Both the position numbers and the translations under genes were made by a program. 64,000 bases of DNA from Bacillus sp. OV166 (GTDB taxonomy: Bacteria > Bacillota > Bacilli > Bacillales > Cytobacillaceae). The stretch is from NCBI RefSeq assembly GCF_900177675.1, contig NZ_FXWM01000001.1, positions 62,001 to 126,000 of the forward strand, in the 5' to 3' direction. Positions 42,712-51,597 of this stretch are shown here, one piece after another (the stretch's first letter is position 1; the number at the start of each line of letters is the position of its first letter). Under the pieces are notes generated by a model that worked only from the letters and a program-made list of their open reading frames with translations, was not told the origin of the DNA and made no database searches.

Positions 42712-44310
42712 TTATACAACCAGCTTGATTAATTCATCTTTTGCCTGGACTTTCCCATCTATGGCTGGGACAACATCAACATATTGATTGGTATTAGTGA
42801 TGACTATAGGAGTTTTTACATCAAAGCCTGCAGCTTTAATTTTTTCAATGTCAAATTGAATTAGCAAATCGCCCTTTCTCACTTTATCCCATTGTTTTAC
42901 TTGAGAAGTGAAAAATTGACCTTTTAAATTAATAGTATCAACCCCAATACAAATTAAGATTTCAGCCCCATCTTCTGATGTAATCCCAATGGCATGCTCG
43001 GTTGGAAATAGAGTGGTAACCGTTCCATCAACGGGTGAGATCACTTCGCCGTTTGTTGGTTCAATCGCAATTCCTTTACCTACCGTCTCAGTTGAAAAAA
43101 GCGGATCGCTAATTTCACTTAATGGAACAATTTCCCCGCTTAATGGACTTAAAATGGTTTCTCTCTTTACATTCGCTATTCCAAATTCTTTCACCGTTTT
43201 GGCAGGGACTGCGTCGCTTTTCCCTTCATATCCAAATACAAGTGTCAGAACCAATGCGATAACTAATGCCGTTAAAGTACCCGTTAAATATATTCCGATT
43301 GGTGTAAATACAGGAATCGACAAGAAACTTGGAAGAGCAAATGCCGTCCCTTTTACTTCAAGTGCCCCATTAATCGATCCGCCAATTGCTCCGGCTACTG
43401 CAACAAAAAGCATCGTTCGTTTGTAACGTACTAGGATACCGTATGTAAGGATTTCTGTTGTACCTGCCAAGGCACTAGGGATAAGCCCTGATGCAGCTAG
43501 CGTTTTCAAATTTTTATCTCTCGTTTTAAAGAACACCCCAAGACCCATCCCGATTTGAGCGAAAGGAGCAGCTGATATCATCGCGCTAAGCGGATCACCG
43601 CCAGTCGCAAGATTTGCAATAAATATTGGAATTATGGCCCAGTGGAGGCCTAATATAGTCAAGAATGACCATGCAGCTCCCATCACCGCTCCAGTTAACA
43701 TTCCACTTTTTGAACTTAAAAATTTGATAACCACTGCTAAGGCCCCGCCCACATATGTACCAAAAGGACCAAATACGAGTACGGTTAAAGGAACAATCAC
43801 CATTAATGAGATAAGTGGATTTAGAAACATTTGTAAGTCTTTATAAATTACTTTTTTCAAAAACTTATCTAATACGGAATATATGGAAACAGCCATTAAT
43901 ATTGGAAAAACGGTTGAAGAATAATTTGCTAATATAACAGGAATCCCTAAGAAATCTACGTTTTGAGCATTTGCTTCAACTAAACCCGTATAATGCGGTT
44001 CCAAAAGTGCTGCACCGATCGCACCACCAACATAGCCGTTGGCTCCCAGTTTTAAGGCTAATGTAATCCCTAGAAAAACGGGGAAGAAATAAAAAACAGC
44101 ATGTCCAGCTGCAGAAAGAATGGCATAGGTTCCGCTTTTAGCAGATAACCATCCTAAGGTCGATAAAATGGATAATAAGGCTGAAATTAATCCGGATCCA
44201 GCAAGTACCCCTAAAATAGGCGCGAAACTTCCACTGATTGCTCCTAAAATTTTATTCATGACCGTTTCTTTTTTTTCTATAGAAGCATCATTCGTATTAA
44301 TCGCATTCAT
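42712..44310 (-). CDS. PTS beta-glucoside-type permease, EIIC-EIIA without EIIB; EIIA active-site His replaced by Cys
   Basis: A 532-residue protein of the glucose/beta-glucoside PTS family. It starts directly with the membrane IIC domain (FAPILGVLAGSGLI; ten-odd helices to about 360); the N-terminal IIB domain of BglP/BglF (about 90 residues with its Cys) is absent. The C-terminal IIA domain (about 385-532) is complete in length and keeps the accessory His (FPTEHAIGI), but the phospho-accepting His of the EILIHxGIDTV motif is Cys454 (EILICIGVDTINLKG; codon TGT at 42949-42951). Phosphotransfer as known would fail. Start after AAGGAGA. Upstream of the AraC-GH39 gene, same strand. Confidence 0.85.
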   Translation of the reverse strand: MNAINTNDASIEKKETVMNKILGAISGSFAPILGVLAGSGLISALLSILSTLGWLSAKSGTYAILSAAGHAVFYFFPVFLGITLALKLGANGYVGGAIGAALLEPHYTGLVEANAQNVDFLGIPVILANYSSTVFPILMAVSIYSVLDKFLKKVIYKDLQMFLNPLISLMVIVPLTVLVFGPFGTYVGGALAVVIKFLSSKSGMLTGAVMGAAWSFLTILGLHWAIIPIFIANLATGGDPLSAMISAAPFAQIGMGLGVFFKTRDKNLKTLAASGLIPSALAGTTEILTYGILVRYKRTMLFVAVAGAIGGSINGALEVKGTAFALPSFLSIPVFTPIGIYLTGTLTALVIALVLTLVFGYEGKSDAVPAKTVKEFGIANVKRETILSPLSGEIVPLSEISDPLFSTETVGKGIAIEPTNGEVISPVDGTVTTLFPTEHAIGITSEDGAEILICIGVDTINLKGQFFTSQVKQWDKVRKGDLLIQFDIEKIKAAGFDVKTPIVITNTNQYVDVVPAIDGKVQAKDELIKLVV

Positions 44311-44443
44311 TTTTTTGATCTCCTTGTTTGAAATTTTACCTTAGATAAAACGATTTTTTATAAGCAGAAACCTTATCTTATGATTTCCGAAAAGGTAGAA
44401 TTCAAACGAAGATAACCCTTTTTTAAAAATTTTTTAAAATATA

Positions 44444-44475
44444 TAAAAAAGCCTCTCATTACCAAACGAGAGGCT
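44444..44475 (-). terminator. Terminator at the chromosomal edge of the rlmH island
   Basis: AGCCTCTC / GAGAGGCT stem with a run of six U on the minus strand, upstream of the PTS gene. It could end transcription coming from the island or attenuate a PTS leader; no RAT-like antiterminator sequence is evident. Confidence 0.7.
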
Positions 44476-44491
44476 CAAATTTTAGCAGTTA

Positions 44492-44508
44492 TTTATGGTA
44501 CGGTTCAC
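44492..44508 (-). other. rlmH-tail direct repeat C (SCC-type att core)
   Basis: TTTATGGTACGGTTCAC, on the minus strand GTGAACCGTACCATAAA, identical over 16 bp to the last codons of rlmH (E-P-Y-H-K) at 56643-56659 and in the same orientation. It marks the outermost boundary of the island. Confidence 0.75.
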
Positions 44509-44837
44509 TGTAACTTATCAAAATGAAGTTAAAAATATTTGTTTTATTTTCTGAAACATTTACAGAAGTGGATCCTTTACTATGGTAGTAAAGGGGCAGG
44601 TTACTAAAAGAAAGAATGTGAATAATAAGCTAGTCCTCCTTTGAACTTGAATCTGTTTTAACACATAGCGTAAATTACTGTTAATTATCAAATTCTCTAG
44701 AAAGAACAATACAAAAGGTTACCTACATATACGGTGGTGATAGGCACTTATTTCAAAATGTCCTTCATCGACACGTTGAAGGACAGACTCCATTTTCAGT
44801 TTCAATTAAAACCATATTTCATGATACTACTGGGCTC

Positions 44838-45056
44838 TTTGAACTTTTCATAACGACCATTTTCCACTTGCCCCATGCCTTTTAGGATTTATGAACCTTT
44901 CATAGCGACCATTTTCCACTTGGCCCATGCCTTTTGGGATTTATGAACCTTTCATAGCGACCATTTTCCACTTGGCCCATGCCTTTTGGGATTTATGAAC
45001 CTTTCATAGCGACCATTTTCCACTTGGCCCATGCCTTTTGGGCTTTATGAGCCCAG
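44838..45056. repeat. 52-bp tandem repeat, four copies
   Basis: Unit beginning GACCATTTTCCACTTG and running through CCCATGCCTTTTGGG and TTTATGAACC, repeated at 44855, 44907, 44959 and 45011 with near identity. The period is not a multiple of three and no frame stays open, so it is non-coding. It lies in the small segment between att copies C and B. Elsewhere in 44509-44837 only short hairpins (44574-44595, 44759-44785) are seen. Confidence 0.85.
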
Positions 45057-45079
45057 ATTATTCAAAAAAACTGCCTCTA

Positions 45080-45096
45080 TTTATGGTACGGTTCAC
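45080..45096 (-). other. rlmH-tail direct repeat B (SCC-type att core)
   Basis: TTTATGGTACGGTTCAC, followed by CGC; same orientation as rlmH. A hairpin ACCGC..GCGGT with TTTTTC follows at 45094-45124. Together with the copy inside rlmH it bounds the 11.5-kb gene-bearing segment. Confidence 0.75.
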
Positions 45097-45177
45097 CGCA
45101 CATGTCTAAGTGGCGGTTTTTCTTATCATTCCTATATGTTTCACGTGGAACAGGCAAACGGAAATGTAATTGATCAA

Positions 45178-47259
45178 TCACTCATTGCTATGTTTAGGCA
45201 TAAAAATCATGGACTTAAATAGATCCCCATCAATTTGAATTACAAATTTCCCCTTTTGTGCATCAATCAGGCTTTTTGCAATGGATAGTCCCAGCCCGCT
45301 GCCTTGACTGGATCTAGATTCATCGCCTCTTTTAAAACGCTCCATTAATTCATCTGCTGAAATATTTAACTCATAAGACGAAATGTTCTTAAAGGTAAGC
45401 AAGGCTTCGTTACCTAAATCTTCAATATCAATATAGACCCTTGACCCTTTAAGAGCATATTTAAAAATATTGGATAATACGTTCTCAATCGATCTCCATA
45501 ATAATTTTCCATCAGCTGCAATATAGACCTTTTTTACAGGTTGATTGAACTTAAATTCTAATTCCAGCTCGTTAATCTTTTCACCTACTTCTCCCAGCCC
45601 CTGGATGATTAACGAACCAATATCGATTCGCTCCAACTGTAGCGGAATGGTTCCGCTGGAGGCCTTTGCTGCTTCAAATAAATCATCTGTCAGGATTTTT
45701 AGTCTTTTAGATTTTTGATCCAGTACTTCCATATATTCTTCTATCTTTGATGGGTTCCTTTCTTTCTTCAATAGATCCACATAAGTGATAATGGATGTTA
45801 AAGGTGTACGTATGTCATGGGATACATTGGTGATGAGCTCCGATTTTAACCGCTCACTTTTCAGCTCGCTGTCCACAGCTTTTTTCAACCCATCTGTGAT
45901 GCTATTAATATCAGCAGCAAGACTGGCAAACTCCCCCTTTTCACCAGCATCAATGCTGTGAGTAATATCTCCATCTTTTATTCTTTTTACCCCATCTCTA
46001 ATAGCAATAAATGACTGGACTTTCTTTAAGGTAAACCAGGCAGCAATCCCTATGGTGACCGGGAACATAAAGAACGTTAAAGCAATCAATAGTGGATACC
46101 CAATTACAATGAGCACTGTCTTTACTCCGACACTTCCGCTATCATAAACATTTCTTACAAATTGAACCAGCCTAAAAATAATTTGATAGATTAAAGTATG
46201 CTTAAAGAACGTTCTATTCTTCATATGCCTCACTAGTGAGAATACGAACGAAAACACGGCTATAGAAATTGGGACTGTGATTAAAACTGCCCATTTGGAG
46301 ACGTTTTGAATGCCCATCTCGGCAAGAATGGCAGCCCATAGCATCAATAGCACTAAACATAACAAGAGGTTTAAATCAACATATAATTTATCGACTGGAT
46401 GCAGGTGAAGTTCCTCATCCTTAAAAAACTTTCTACCGCTCACAAGCATCAGATAGAAAAAGAATATAATAAATCCTGCTAAGAATCCTAGAAAATGATA
46501 AAAGGCTTTTGTAGCATTTACTTTATTTTCATTCCACGTATTTATTTTCGAATTTAAAAAATCCTTCGTAAAAGCAATATAAATCATATGGTTTTCTGGG
46601 CCCAAGTCATCTATTTGCACTGAAACCCAATCCAAGTATTTATTCGCTTCTACTTTTTTTGGATAGACCTCTGTTTTATATCCATCAAACATCATATAAG
46701 ATGGATAGCTTTTAAATTGTTCCCTTTCATTCATCGTGCTGTTCGTAAATACATTTATGCCATCGCTTGCATAAAATAATGGATCTTTAACCCCTTTTAT
46801 ACTTTGCAACAGTAAATGGAATTCTCCTAAATCCCTCTTTATCAGCTTATCCTTTACCTGGGCTATTTTTTTAGCATTCTCCACTTTAAACTTTTCGTAG
46901 TTCTCCGCTTCACTAAGATTTGGATTATAATTTTTTGAATCCAACTGATAATCAGAAAATAAGTCCTGCACTTCGATTCTTAATTCTTCCTTACTAATAG
47001 TCCCGCCCTTTAAAATATGTTCTTCAGTTTTATATTCTCCCACCAGCCTCGTGAGGTCACTTACAAGCATTTCACTTTCCATTATATATGACTTACTTAG
47101 AAAGTAATTGTCCTCAAAAACGATTCCAATATCCCCATCATTCGCCACAACTAAATCGCCAATTGCCTTTACGGCACCTACAAACAAAGCAATCATGATG
47201 ATAAAAACAATTAGTTTTGTTGTAATAGAATGACTAAATTTTTTCAACCTTATATCCAA
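45178..47259 (-). CDS. Membrane sensor histidine kinase (VanS/YvrG-like)
   Basis: A 693-residue kinase: one helix near the N-terminus (about 12-34), a large extracytoplasmic domain (35-245), several further helices (about 250-410), a HAMP-like linker (RIKDGDITHSIDAGEKGEF), the phospho-His in VSHDIRTPLTSIITYVDLL, and an ATPase domain with N-box and GSGLGLSIAKSLI. Partner of the response regulator directly upstream. It overlaps that gene; TTG 47259 is the ORF start, and TTG 47247 is possible. The signal is unknown. First cargo gene of the island next to att copy B. Confidence 0.85.
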   Translation of the reverse strand: MDIRLKKFSHSITTKLIVFIIMIALFVGAVKAIGDLVVANDGDIGIVFEDNYFLSKSYIMESEMLVSDLTRLVGEYKTEEHILKGGTISKEELRIEVQDLFSDYQLDSKNYNPNLSEAENYEKFKVENAKKIAQVKDKLIKRDLGEFHLLLQSIKGVKDPLFYASDGINVFTNSTMNEREQFKSYPSYMMFDGYKTEVYPKKVEANKYLDWVSVQIDDLGPENHMIYIAFTKDFLNSKINTWNENKVNATKAFYHFLGFLAGFIIFFFYLMLVSGRKFFKDEELHLHPVDKLYVDLNLLLCLVLLMLWAAILAEMGIQNVSKWAVLITVPISIAVFSFVFSLVRHMKNRTFFKHTLIYQIIFRLVQFVRNVYDSGSVGVKTVLIVIGYPLLIALTFFMFPVTIGIAAWFTLKKVQSFIAIRDGVKRIKDGDITHSIDAGEKGEFASLAADINSITDGLKKAVDSELKSERLKSELITNVSHDIRTPLTSIITYVDLLKKERNPSKIEEYMEVLDQKSKRLKILTDDLFEAAKASSGTIPLQLERIDIGSLIIQGLGEVGEKINELELEFKFNQPVKKVYIAADGKLLWRSIENVLSNIFKYALKGSRVYIDIEDLGNEALLTFKNISSYELNISADELMERFKRGDESRSSQGSGLGLSIAKSLIDAQKGKFVIQIDGDLFKSMIFMPKHSNE

Positions 47260-47920
47260 CTCCCCACACCACCTTTAAATATTTAGGTTCTTTCGGATTG
47301 ATTTCTATTTTCTCTCTAATTTTTCTTATATGAACAGTTACTGTATTTTCCGGACTAAAGGATGGTTCATTCCATACCTTTTCATAAATCTCTTCGATGG
47401 AGAACACTCTTCCGGCGTTAGCAATCAGAAGTTTTAAGATCTTATATTGCACAGGTGTAAGATGGACCGCCTCTCCATCAACAGAGATGTTTTTGCTTTC
47501 ATCATCAATCACGAGCCCTCCCGACCGATATACATGGCTCTTGGTTTCAAGACTACCCAATGTTGTATATCTTCTCAGCTGTGATTTAACTCTTGCGATC
47601 AGCTCCAAGGGATTAAAAGGCTTGGTTATGTAGTCATCTGCTCCTATATTTAATCCTAAAATTTTGTCGTAATCCTCAGATTTTGCTGAAAGCATAATCA
47701 ATGGTATATTATTCTCTTCTCTAATTTTCATAGTCGCTCTTATTCCATCCATTTTAGGCATCATAATATCCATGATAATTAGATGAATCTCCTGATCACC
47801 TATAAGTTCAATCGCCTCTAGTCCGTTGGCAGCTTTGAAAATTGAAAAGCCTTCGTTTTCCAGGTAAATTCCGATTGCATCCACAATTGCCTGATCATCA
47901 TCGCAAACCAATATGTTCAT
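47234..47920 (-). CDS. OmpR-family response regulator
   Basis: A 228-residue regulator: receiver domain (1-115) with acidic pocket CDDDQ, phospho-Asp in IIMDIMMPKMDG, and Lys in ADDYITKPFNP; then a winged-helix DNA-binding domain (130-228; LTPVQYKILKLLIANAGRVFSIEEIYEKVW, VTVHIRKIREKI). VanR-like. ATG 47920 follows GAGGAGT; the preceding in-frame GTG is less well placed. It overlaps the kinase gene by 26 nt. Confidence 0.9.
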   Translation of the reverse strand: MNILVCDDDQAIVDAIGIYLENEGFSIFKAANGLEAIELIGDQEIHLIIMDIMMPKMDGIRATMKIREENNIPLIMLSAKSEDYDKILGLNIGADDYITKPFNPLELIARVKSQLRRYTTLGSLETKSHVYRSGGLVIDDESKNISVDGEAVHLTPVQYKILKLLIANAGRVFSIEEIYEKVWNEPSFSPENTVTVHIRKIREKIEINPKEPKYLKVVWGVGYKVEKI

Positions 47921-48078
47921 GTAAGCCACTCCTCTAAATTTATTGGAAATCCCAACTCCCCTTTATTATTTATTTTCATGTACTTTACATCTTTCGGCAA
48001 ACATAAACAAAAGCTGGCGGGAACCGAATGCTGATGAAGTTAATAGTAACGGATATATCTTACGAATTTATGGATAGA

Positions 48079-48097
48079 TTTCTTAAGAATTTCTTAA
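48079..48097. promoter_or_regulatory. Candidate response-regulator direct repeat
   Basis: TTTCTTAAGAATTTCTTAA: two TTTCTTAA half-sites 11 bp apart, the spacing OmpR-type dimers use, about 160 bp upstream of the two-component operon. Autoregulation is a guess. The remainder of the gap 47921-48246 holds only a weak hairpin near 48143-48171. Confidence 0.3.
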
Positions 48098-48246
48098 CGT
48101 TTTTTAATAGGGGCGATGCTCAGTGAAATAAGGGCGCTGAAAAACAAAAAAAGCAGCCCTAAAGACTACTTTATCAGAAAAACTTTTATTTATATTTTCC
48201 TTAGTTACTTTTGAACAGGATTGGGACCAGGATCCAGTATAAATCA

Positions 48247-48603
48247 TCAGGGATTTCCTCTAACTACTATTAAACATCCTTTTACGACTATCTTTTCTCC
48301 ACATTTTCCTTCTACTCTTATTTTATTCTCCGCTTGTTTGATAGTCAGTGTTACTAGATCTCCCACATAAACAGGGGAGATAAAGGTAAATTCATACTGA
48401 CTCAACAACACTTGAGGAATGAGAGATTCATTCGAAATTACACTTAACACTTTGGCCACTGTTAACATTCCATGGGCAATTTTATTAGTGAATCCTTGTT
48501 GCTTCGCCGCCTCCATATCTAAATGAATTGGATTGTAATCACCAGAAATGACAGCATATTGTTCAACGTCCTTTTCGGTAATTTGAAAAGTTATCATATT
48601 CAT
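48247..48603 (-). CDS. MaoC-like hotdog dehydratase (hydratase subunit)
   Basis: An (R)-specific enoyl-CoA hydratase/3-hydroxyacyl dehydratase type protein (118 aa). The hydratase-2 motif with catalytic Asp and His is intact: YAVISGDYNPIHLD, followed by AAKQQGFTNKIAHGML. It overlaps the preceding FAS1-like partner by 4 nt (ATGA). Two half-size hotdog proteins encoded side by side usually form a heterodimer, as in HadAB. Last gene of the BirA-type operon. Confidence 0.85.
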   Translation of the reverse strand: MNMITFQITEKDVEQYAVISGDYNPIHLDMEAAKQQGFTNKIAHGMLTVAKVLSVISNESLIPQVLLSQYEFTFISPVYVGDLVTLTIKQAENKIRVEGKCGEKIVVKGCLIVVRGNP

Positions 48604-48995
48604 GACAAACCACCCAAAATCAAATCAGATATTCCTTCAAAACAAAGTTTTCCATCCCTATTATATAAATATAGCGTTTGTTTAATAAAAGTAAGGTTTT
48701 GACGTTGAAATTGATCTGTAACTTCAACTATCGCTCTATAGACCTCATCAATATACATTCTCTGATGCTGGATACATTTCTGTTTTCGATGAATAATAGG
48801 ATGTTGCAGCTCCCATGGGGGGGCAATCCATTTATAAGCCATCATTGGCATTGTTGGATGAAGAGGAATCGTTTCGAAACCATAGTCTTTTGCCCTCTCC
48901 GAACTCTGATAGATAGGATTTCGATCACCAATCACTTGGACAATTTGTTGCACATCTTCTTTTTTAAAAATAATCTCATGTTCCTTAGTTTTCAT
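48600..48995 (-). CDS. FAS1-like/MaoC N-terminal hotdog protein (dehydratase partner)
   Basis: A 131-residue hotdog-fold protein of the MaoC N-terminal (FAS1-like dehydratase) type: FKKEDVQQIVQVIGDRNPIYQSSERAKDYGF, HPTMPMMAYKW, then a central helix and strands. The Asp/His pair of true hydratases is not present in canonical form, so it is probably the substrate-binding partner of the next gene product. It overlaps both neighbours by 4 nt, indicating translational coupling. Confidence 0.75.
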   Translation of the reverse strand: MKTKEHEIIFKKEDVQQIVQVIGDRNPIYQSSERAKDYGFETIPLHPTMPMMAYKWIAPPWELQHPIIHRKQKCIQHQRMYIDEVYRAIVEVTDQFQRQNLTFIKQTLYLYNRDGKLCFEGISDLILGGLS

Positions 48996-50089
48996 GTTAC
49001 CACCTCGAATAGGACCGCTACTCCGACTCCTCCACCACTCCCAATCGCGGCTAGTACATATTTAATATCCTTTCGTCTTTGTACTTCGTAGAAAAGCCTC
49101 GTGATCATGATACTTCCCGAAGCCCCATAAGGATGTCCTATCGTTAAAGCACCTCCGCCCACATTTAACTTGTCATAAGAAATAGAAAGTTCTTTTGTAC
49201 AGGCAACAATCTTAGAGGAGAAAGCTTCGTTTATTTCAATTAGGTCAATATCCTCAATGGATAACTGGTTTCTTTTTATTAAGTCTTGAATAGCCGGAAT
49301 AGGGGCTTCTCCTGGATAATTCGGAAGTACACCTGAGACTTCACTATCCAAAAATCGTAAAATAGGCTGGAATCCATTATTTAATGCCATGTTTTCTTCC
49401 ATGACAAGTACAGCTGAAGCCCCGTCATGTATCCCACAACTGTTCGCTGCAGTAACCGTACCGTTCTTTTTAAATATTGGCTTCATCCTATTTAAAAGTA
49501 CTTCCATCTTTCTTTTCCTAAAAAATTCTTCATCTTGGTGGAGATCTCCAATTTGAATGATCTCTTGATTAAAATATCCTTTTTCGTAAGCTTCCCAGCT
49601 ACGTTTATAACTTAAAAGCGCATATTCATCCTGCATTTCCTTTGAAATAGCATATTTTTCAGCCACATATTCTGCTGCAACGCCCATATCTGGATCGCCA
49701 ATTTTTTCAGGAGAAAATCTTGCTCTAGCTGGAAACGGAGAGGTACTCGTACTTTCTACACCACCAGCGATATAACAACAGCCAGCTCCGCCTTGGACAA
49801 AATAACATGCCATTCGAATCGCCTCTAACCCTGCACTACATTGACGGTCAATTGTGATTCCCGGTACAGAAAGAGGAAGTCCTGCTTCTAATGCAGCAAC
49901 TCGAGCTACGTTTCCGCCTGGTCCAACTACATTTCCCAAAATGATGTCTTCTATCTTTTCCTCCAATCCATTCGCTAAATGTTGGAGGATAGGAGCTGCA
50001 AGCTCATGTGGCTGAATATCTCGTAAGATTCCACCCATTTTTCCAATTGGTGTTCGTTTCGCTTCAACAATTACCGCTCTTTTAATCAT
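48992..50089 (-). CDS. yhfS: Thiolase family acetyl-CoA acyltransferase (YhfS-like)
   Basis: A 365-residue thiolase that condenses or cleaves acyl-CoA with acetyl-CoA. The nucleophilic Cys is in ITIDRQCSAGLEAI (about 86); His in EINEAFSSK..., GGALTIGHPYGASGS; the last region reads AAIGSGGGVGVAVLFE, where the typical second catalytic Cys (CxGxG) is replaced by Ser (GSGGG). It corresponds in length and operon position to B. subtilis yhfS. It overlaps the ligase gene by 8 nt. Confidence 0.85.
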   Translation of the reverse strand: MIKRAVIVEAKRTPIGKMGGILRDIQPHELAAPILQHLANGLEEKIEDIILGNVVGPGGNVARVAALEAGLPLSVPGITIDRQCSAGLEAIRMACYFVQGGAGCCYIAGGVESTSTSPFPARARFSPEKIGDPDMGVAAEYVAEKYAISKEMQDEYALLSYKRSWEAYEKGYFNQEIIQIGDLHQDEEFFRKRKMEVLLNRMKPIFKKNGTVTAANSCGIHDGASAVLVMEENMALNNGFQPILRFLDSEVSGVLPNYPGEAPIPAIQDLIKRNQLSIEDIDLIEINEAFSSKIVACTKELSISYDKLNVGGGALTIGHPYGASGSIMITRLFYEVQRRKDIKYVLAAIGSGGGVGVAVLFEVVT

Positions 50090-51548
50090 TGACCACCTTT
50101 TTTTCCATTCGTTTTATTAGCTCAGCACGAGCTATCTTGCCACTCGTTGTATATGGCATTTCAGATAGAAAAAACCACTTACGTGGAATTTTGTAAGAAG
50201 ATAAATGTGTCTTACAAAATCTTTTTAACTCTAATTGGCTACCCTTTCCTTTCACTACCGCAGCAACAACCTGACCCCAATACGAATCTGATAGGCCTAT
50301 TACAGCAACTTCTTCGACATCTGGATGTAAGGAAATCACTTTTTCTATTTCTTCAGGAAAAATATTTATTCCTCCATATAAAATCATATTTTGTTCACGA
50401 CCTACAATATATAAAAAGCCATCCTCGTCAAAATACCCCATATCATGGACTGTGGCCCAGCCCCCTTCATCTTGAATAGAATGAATAGACCTTCCAGCAT
50501 GATCCAAGTACCCATTTATCATCAATTTACTTCTTACATATATTTTTCCGGTCTCATTTGGCTTTGCTAATTCCTGATCTGGACGCCGTATTTGTACCTC
50601 TACACCATAACAAGGCTTTCCGACAGTTGTAGCCTTCTGAATACCTTCACTATCAGGAAGTACAGTAATGAAACTCAATTCACTAGCCCCATAAAACTCG
50701 TACATAGTCATGTTAGGAATCATATTACGAATTTCTAATTTCGATTTATCCGACCATTTGGCACCAGATGAAATAATTTTTATAGACTTATCAACTTGAA
50801 TTCCTTCTTTCAAGAATGCTTCTACCATTGTCGGAACTACATATATCGTTGTAATTGGAAAGGAATGTATCCATGATAGTCCTTCAATAGGAGAGAACTT
50901 TTCTAATAGATAGACGGTTCCACCTAAATACAAAGTGCTAATGGCTCCATACAGAAAATGAGAATGGGTTAAGGCTCCAGAAATAAGAACATGATCGGAT
51001 TCATCTAACCCGAAATCAAAACGATTGCAATCAAAGCTAGCCACCCACGAATCTTGCGAGCGAACAAATGCTTTTGGTTTTCCGGTTGTACCAGATGTAA
51101 ATCCAATGTAAAAAGGCAGATTTCCTTCCGTTTTCAATACAGTTGTAGGATCGAACTGAGAGATTTCCTGTAAACTATCATCCAAAATCATTACATTAGG
51201 AATACTTTGTTCGATTTGAGAGTAAATTTCTCTAGTTGTGACAATGATAGAAGGATGTGAAAGTATCACCCTTTTTTCCAATTCGGTTATCTTCCATTTC
51301 AAATCATATGGAACAGCAATCCAACCTGCCTTGGAGGCTCCTGCAAAGAGCTGTAGGAAAGGGATACCGTTCGGCAAAAGGATTCCAATAGTTTTATTTT
51401 CTGAATGAAGAGAATGAAGCCAGTTCGCTGTTTGATTGATTAATTCATACCATTCTTGATAACTGATTTGTTGATGATTCGTATGGATTGCGATTTTGTC
51501 TGGGGATAATTTTGCGAAAGTCTTATATGATTCTGTAATATTTCCCAT
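50082..51548 (-). CDS. yhfT: Acyl-CoA synthetase (AMP-forming; YhfT-like)
   Basis: A 488-residue ANL-family ligase that activates a carboxylic acid to its CoA thioester. P-loop FYIGFTSGTTGKPKAF (about 147), YEFYGASELSFIT, GYFDEDGFLYIVGREQNMILYGGINIFPEEIE, and the catalytic C-terminal Lys in MPYTTSGKIARAEL are all present. In B. subtilis yhfT lies in the BirA-controlled bioY2 (yhfU) operon; the same order holds here. A biotin-precursor or related dicarboxylate is a possible substrate, inferred from context only. Confidence 0.86.
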   Translation of the reverse strand: MGNITESYKTFAKLSPDKIAIHTNHQQISYQEWYELINQTANWLHSLHSENKTIGILLPNGIPFLQLFAGASKAGWIAVPYDLKWKITELEKRVILSHPSIIVTTREIYSQIEQSIPNVMILDDSLQEISQFDPTTVLKTEGNLPFYIGFTSGTTGKPKAFVRSQDSWVASFDCNRFDFGLDESDHVLISGALTHSHFLYGAISTLYLGGTVYLLEKFSPIEGLSWIHSFPITTIYVVPTMVEAFLKEGIQVDKSIKIISSGAKWSDKSKLEIRNMIPNMTMYEFYGASELSFITVLPDSEGIQKATTVGKPCYGVEVQIRRPDQELAKPNETGKIYVRSKLMINGYLDHAGRSIHSIQDEGGWATVHDMGYFDEDGFLYIVGREQNMILYGGINIFPEEIEKVISLHPDVEEVAVIGLSDSYWGQVVAAVVKGKGSQLELKRFCKTHLSSYKIPRKWFFLSEMPYTTSGKIARAELIKRMEKKVVND

Positions 51549-51564
51549 GATATATCTCCTCTAT

Positions 51565-51592
51565 AAAAAAGAGACACATTCTGGTGCCTCTT
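51565..51592 (-). terminator. Intercistronic attenuator between bioY and yhfT
   Basis: AAGAG-CAC / GTG-CTCTT hairpin with a run of six U on the minus strand, 6-33 nt after the bioY stop and just before the yhfT ribosome-binding site. It would give bioY more transcript than the enzyme genes. Confidence 0.6.
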
Positions 51593-51597
51593 AAGAT

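Noticed and set aside
44311..44480. BglG/LicT-type RAT antiterminator in the PTS leader
   Set aside because: A terminator hairpin exists, but no overlapping RAT-like sequence could be found, and no antiterminator gene is adjacent.
44838..45056. Possible CRISPR or coding repeat
   Set aside because: The units are head-to-tail identical without spacers, and the 52-bp period shifts the frame with stops in every frame.
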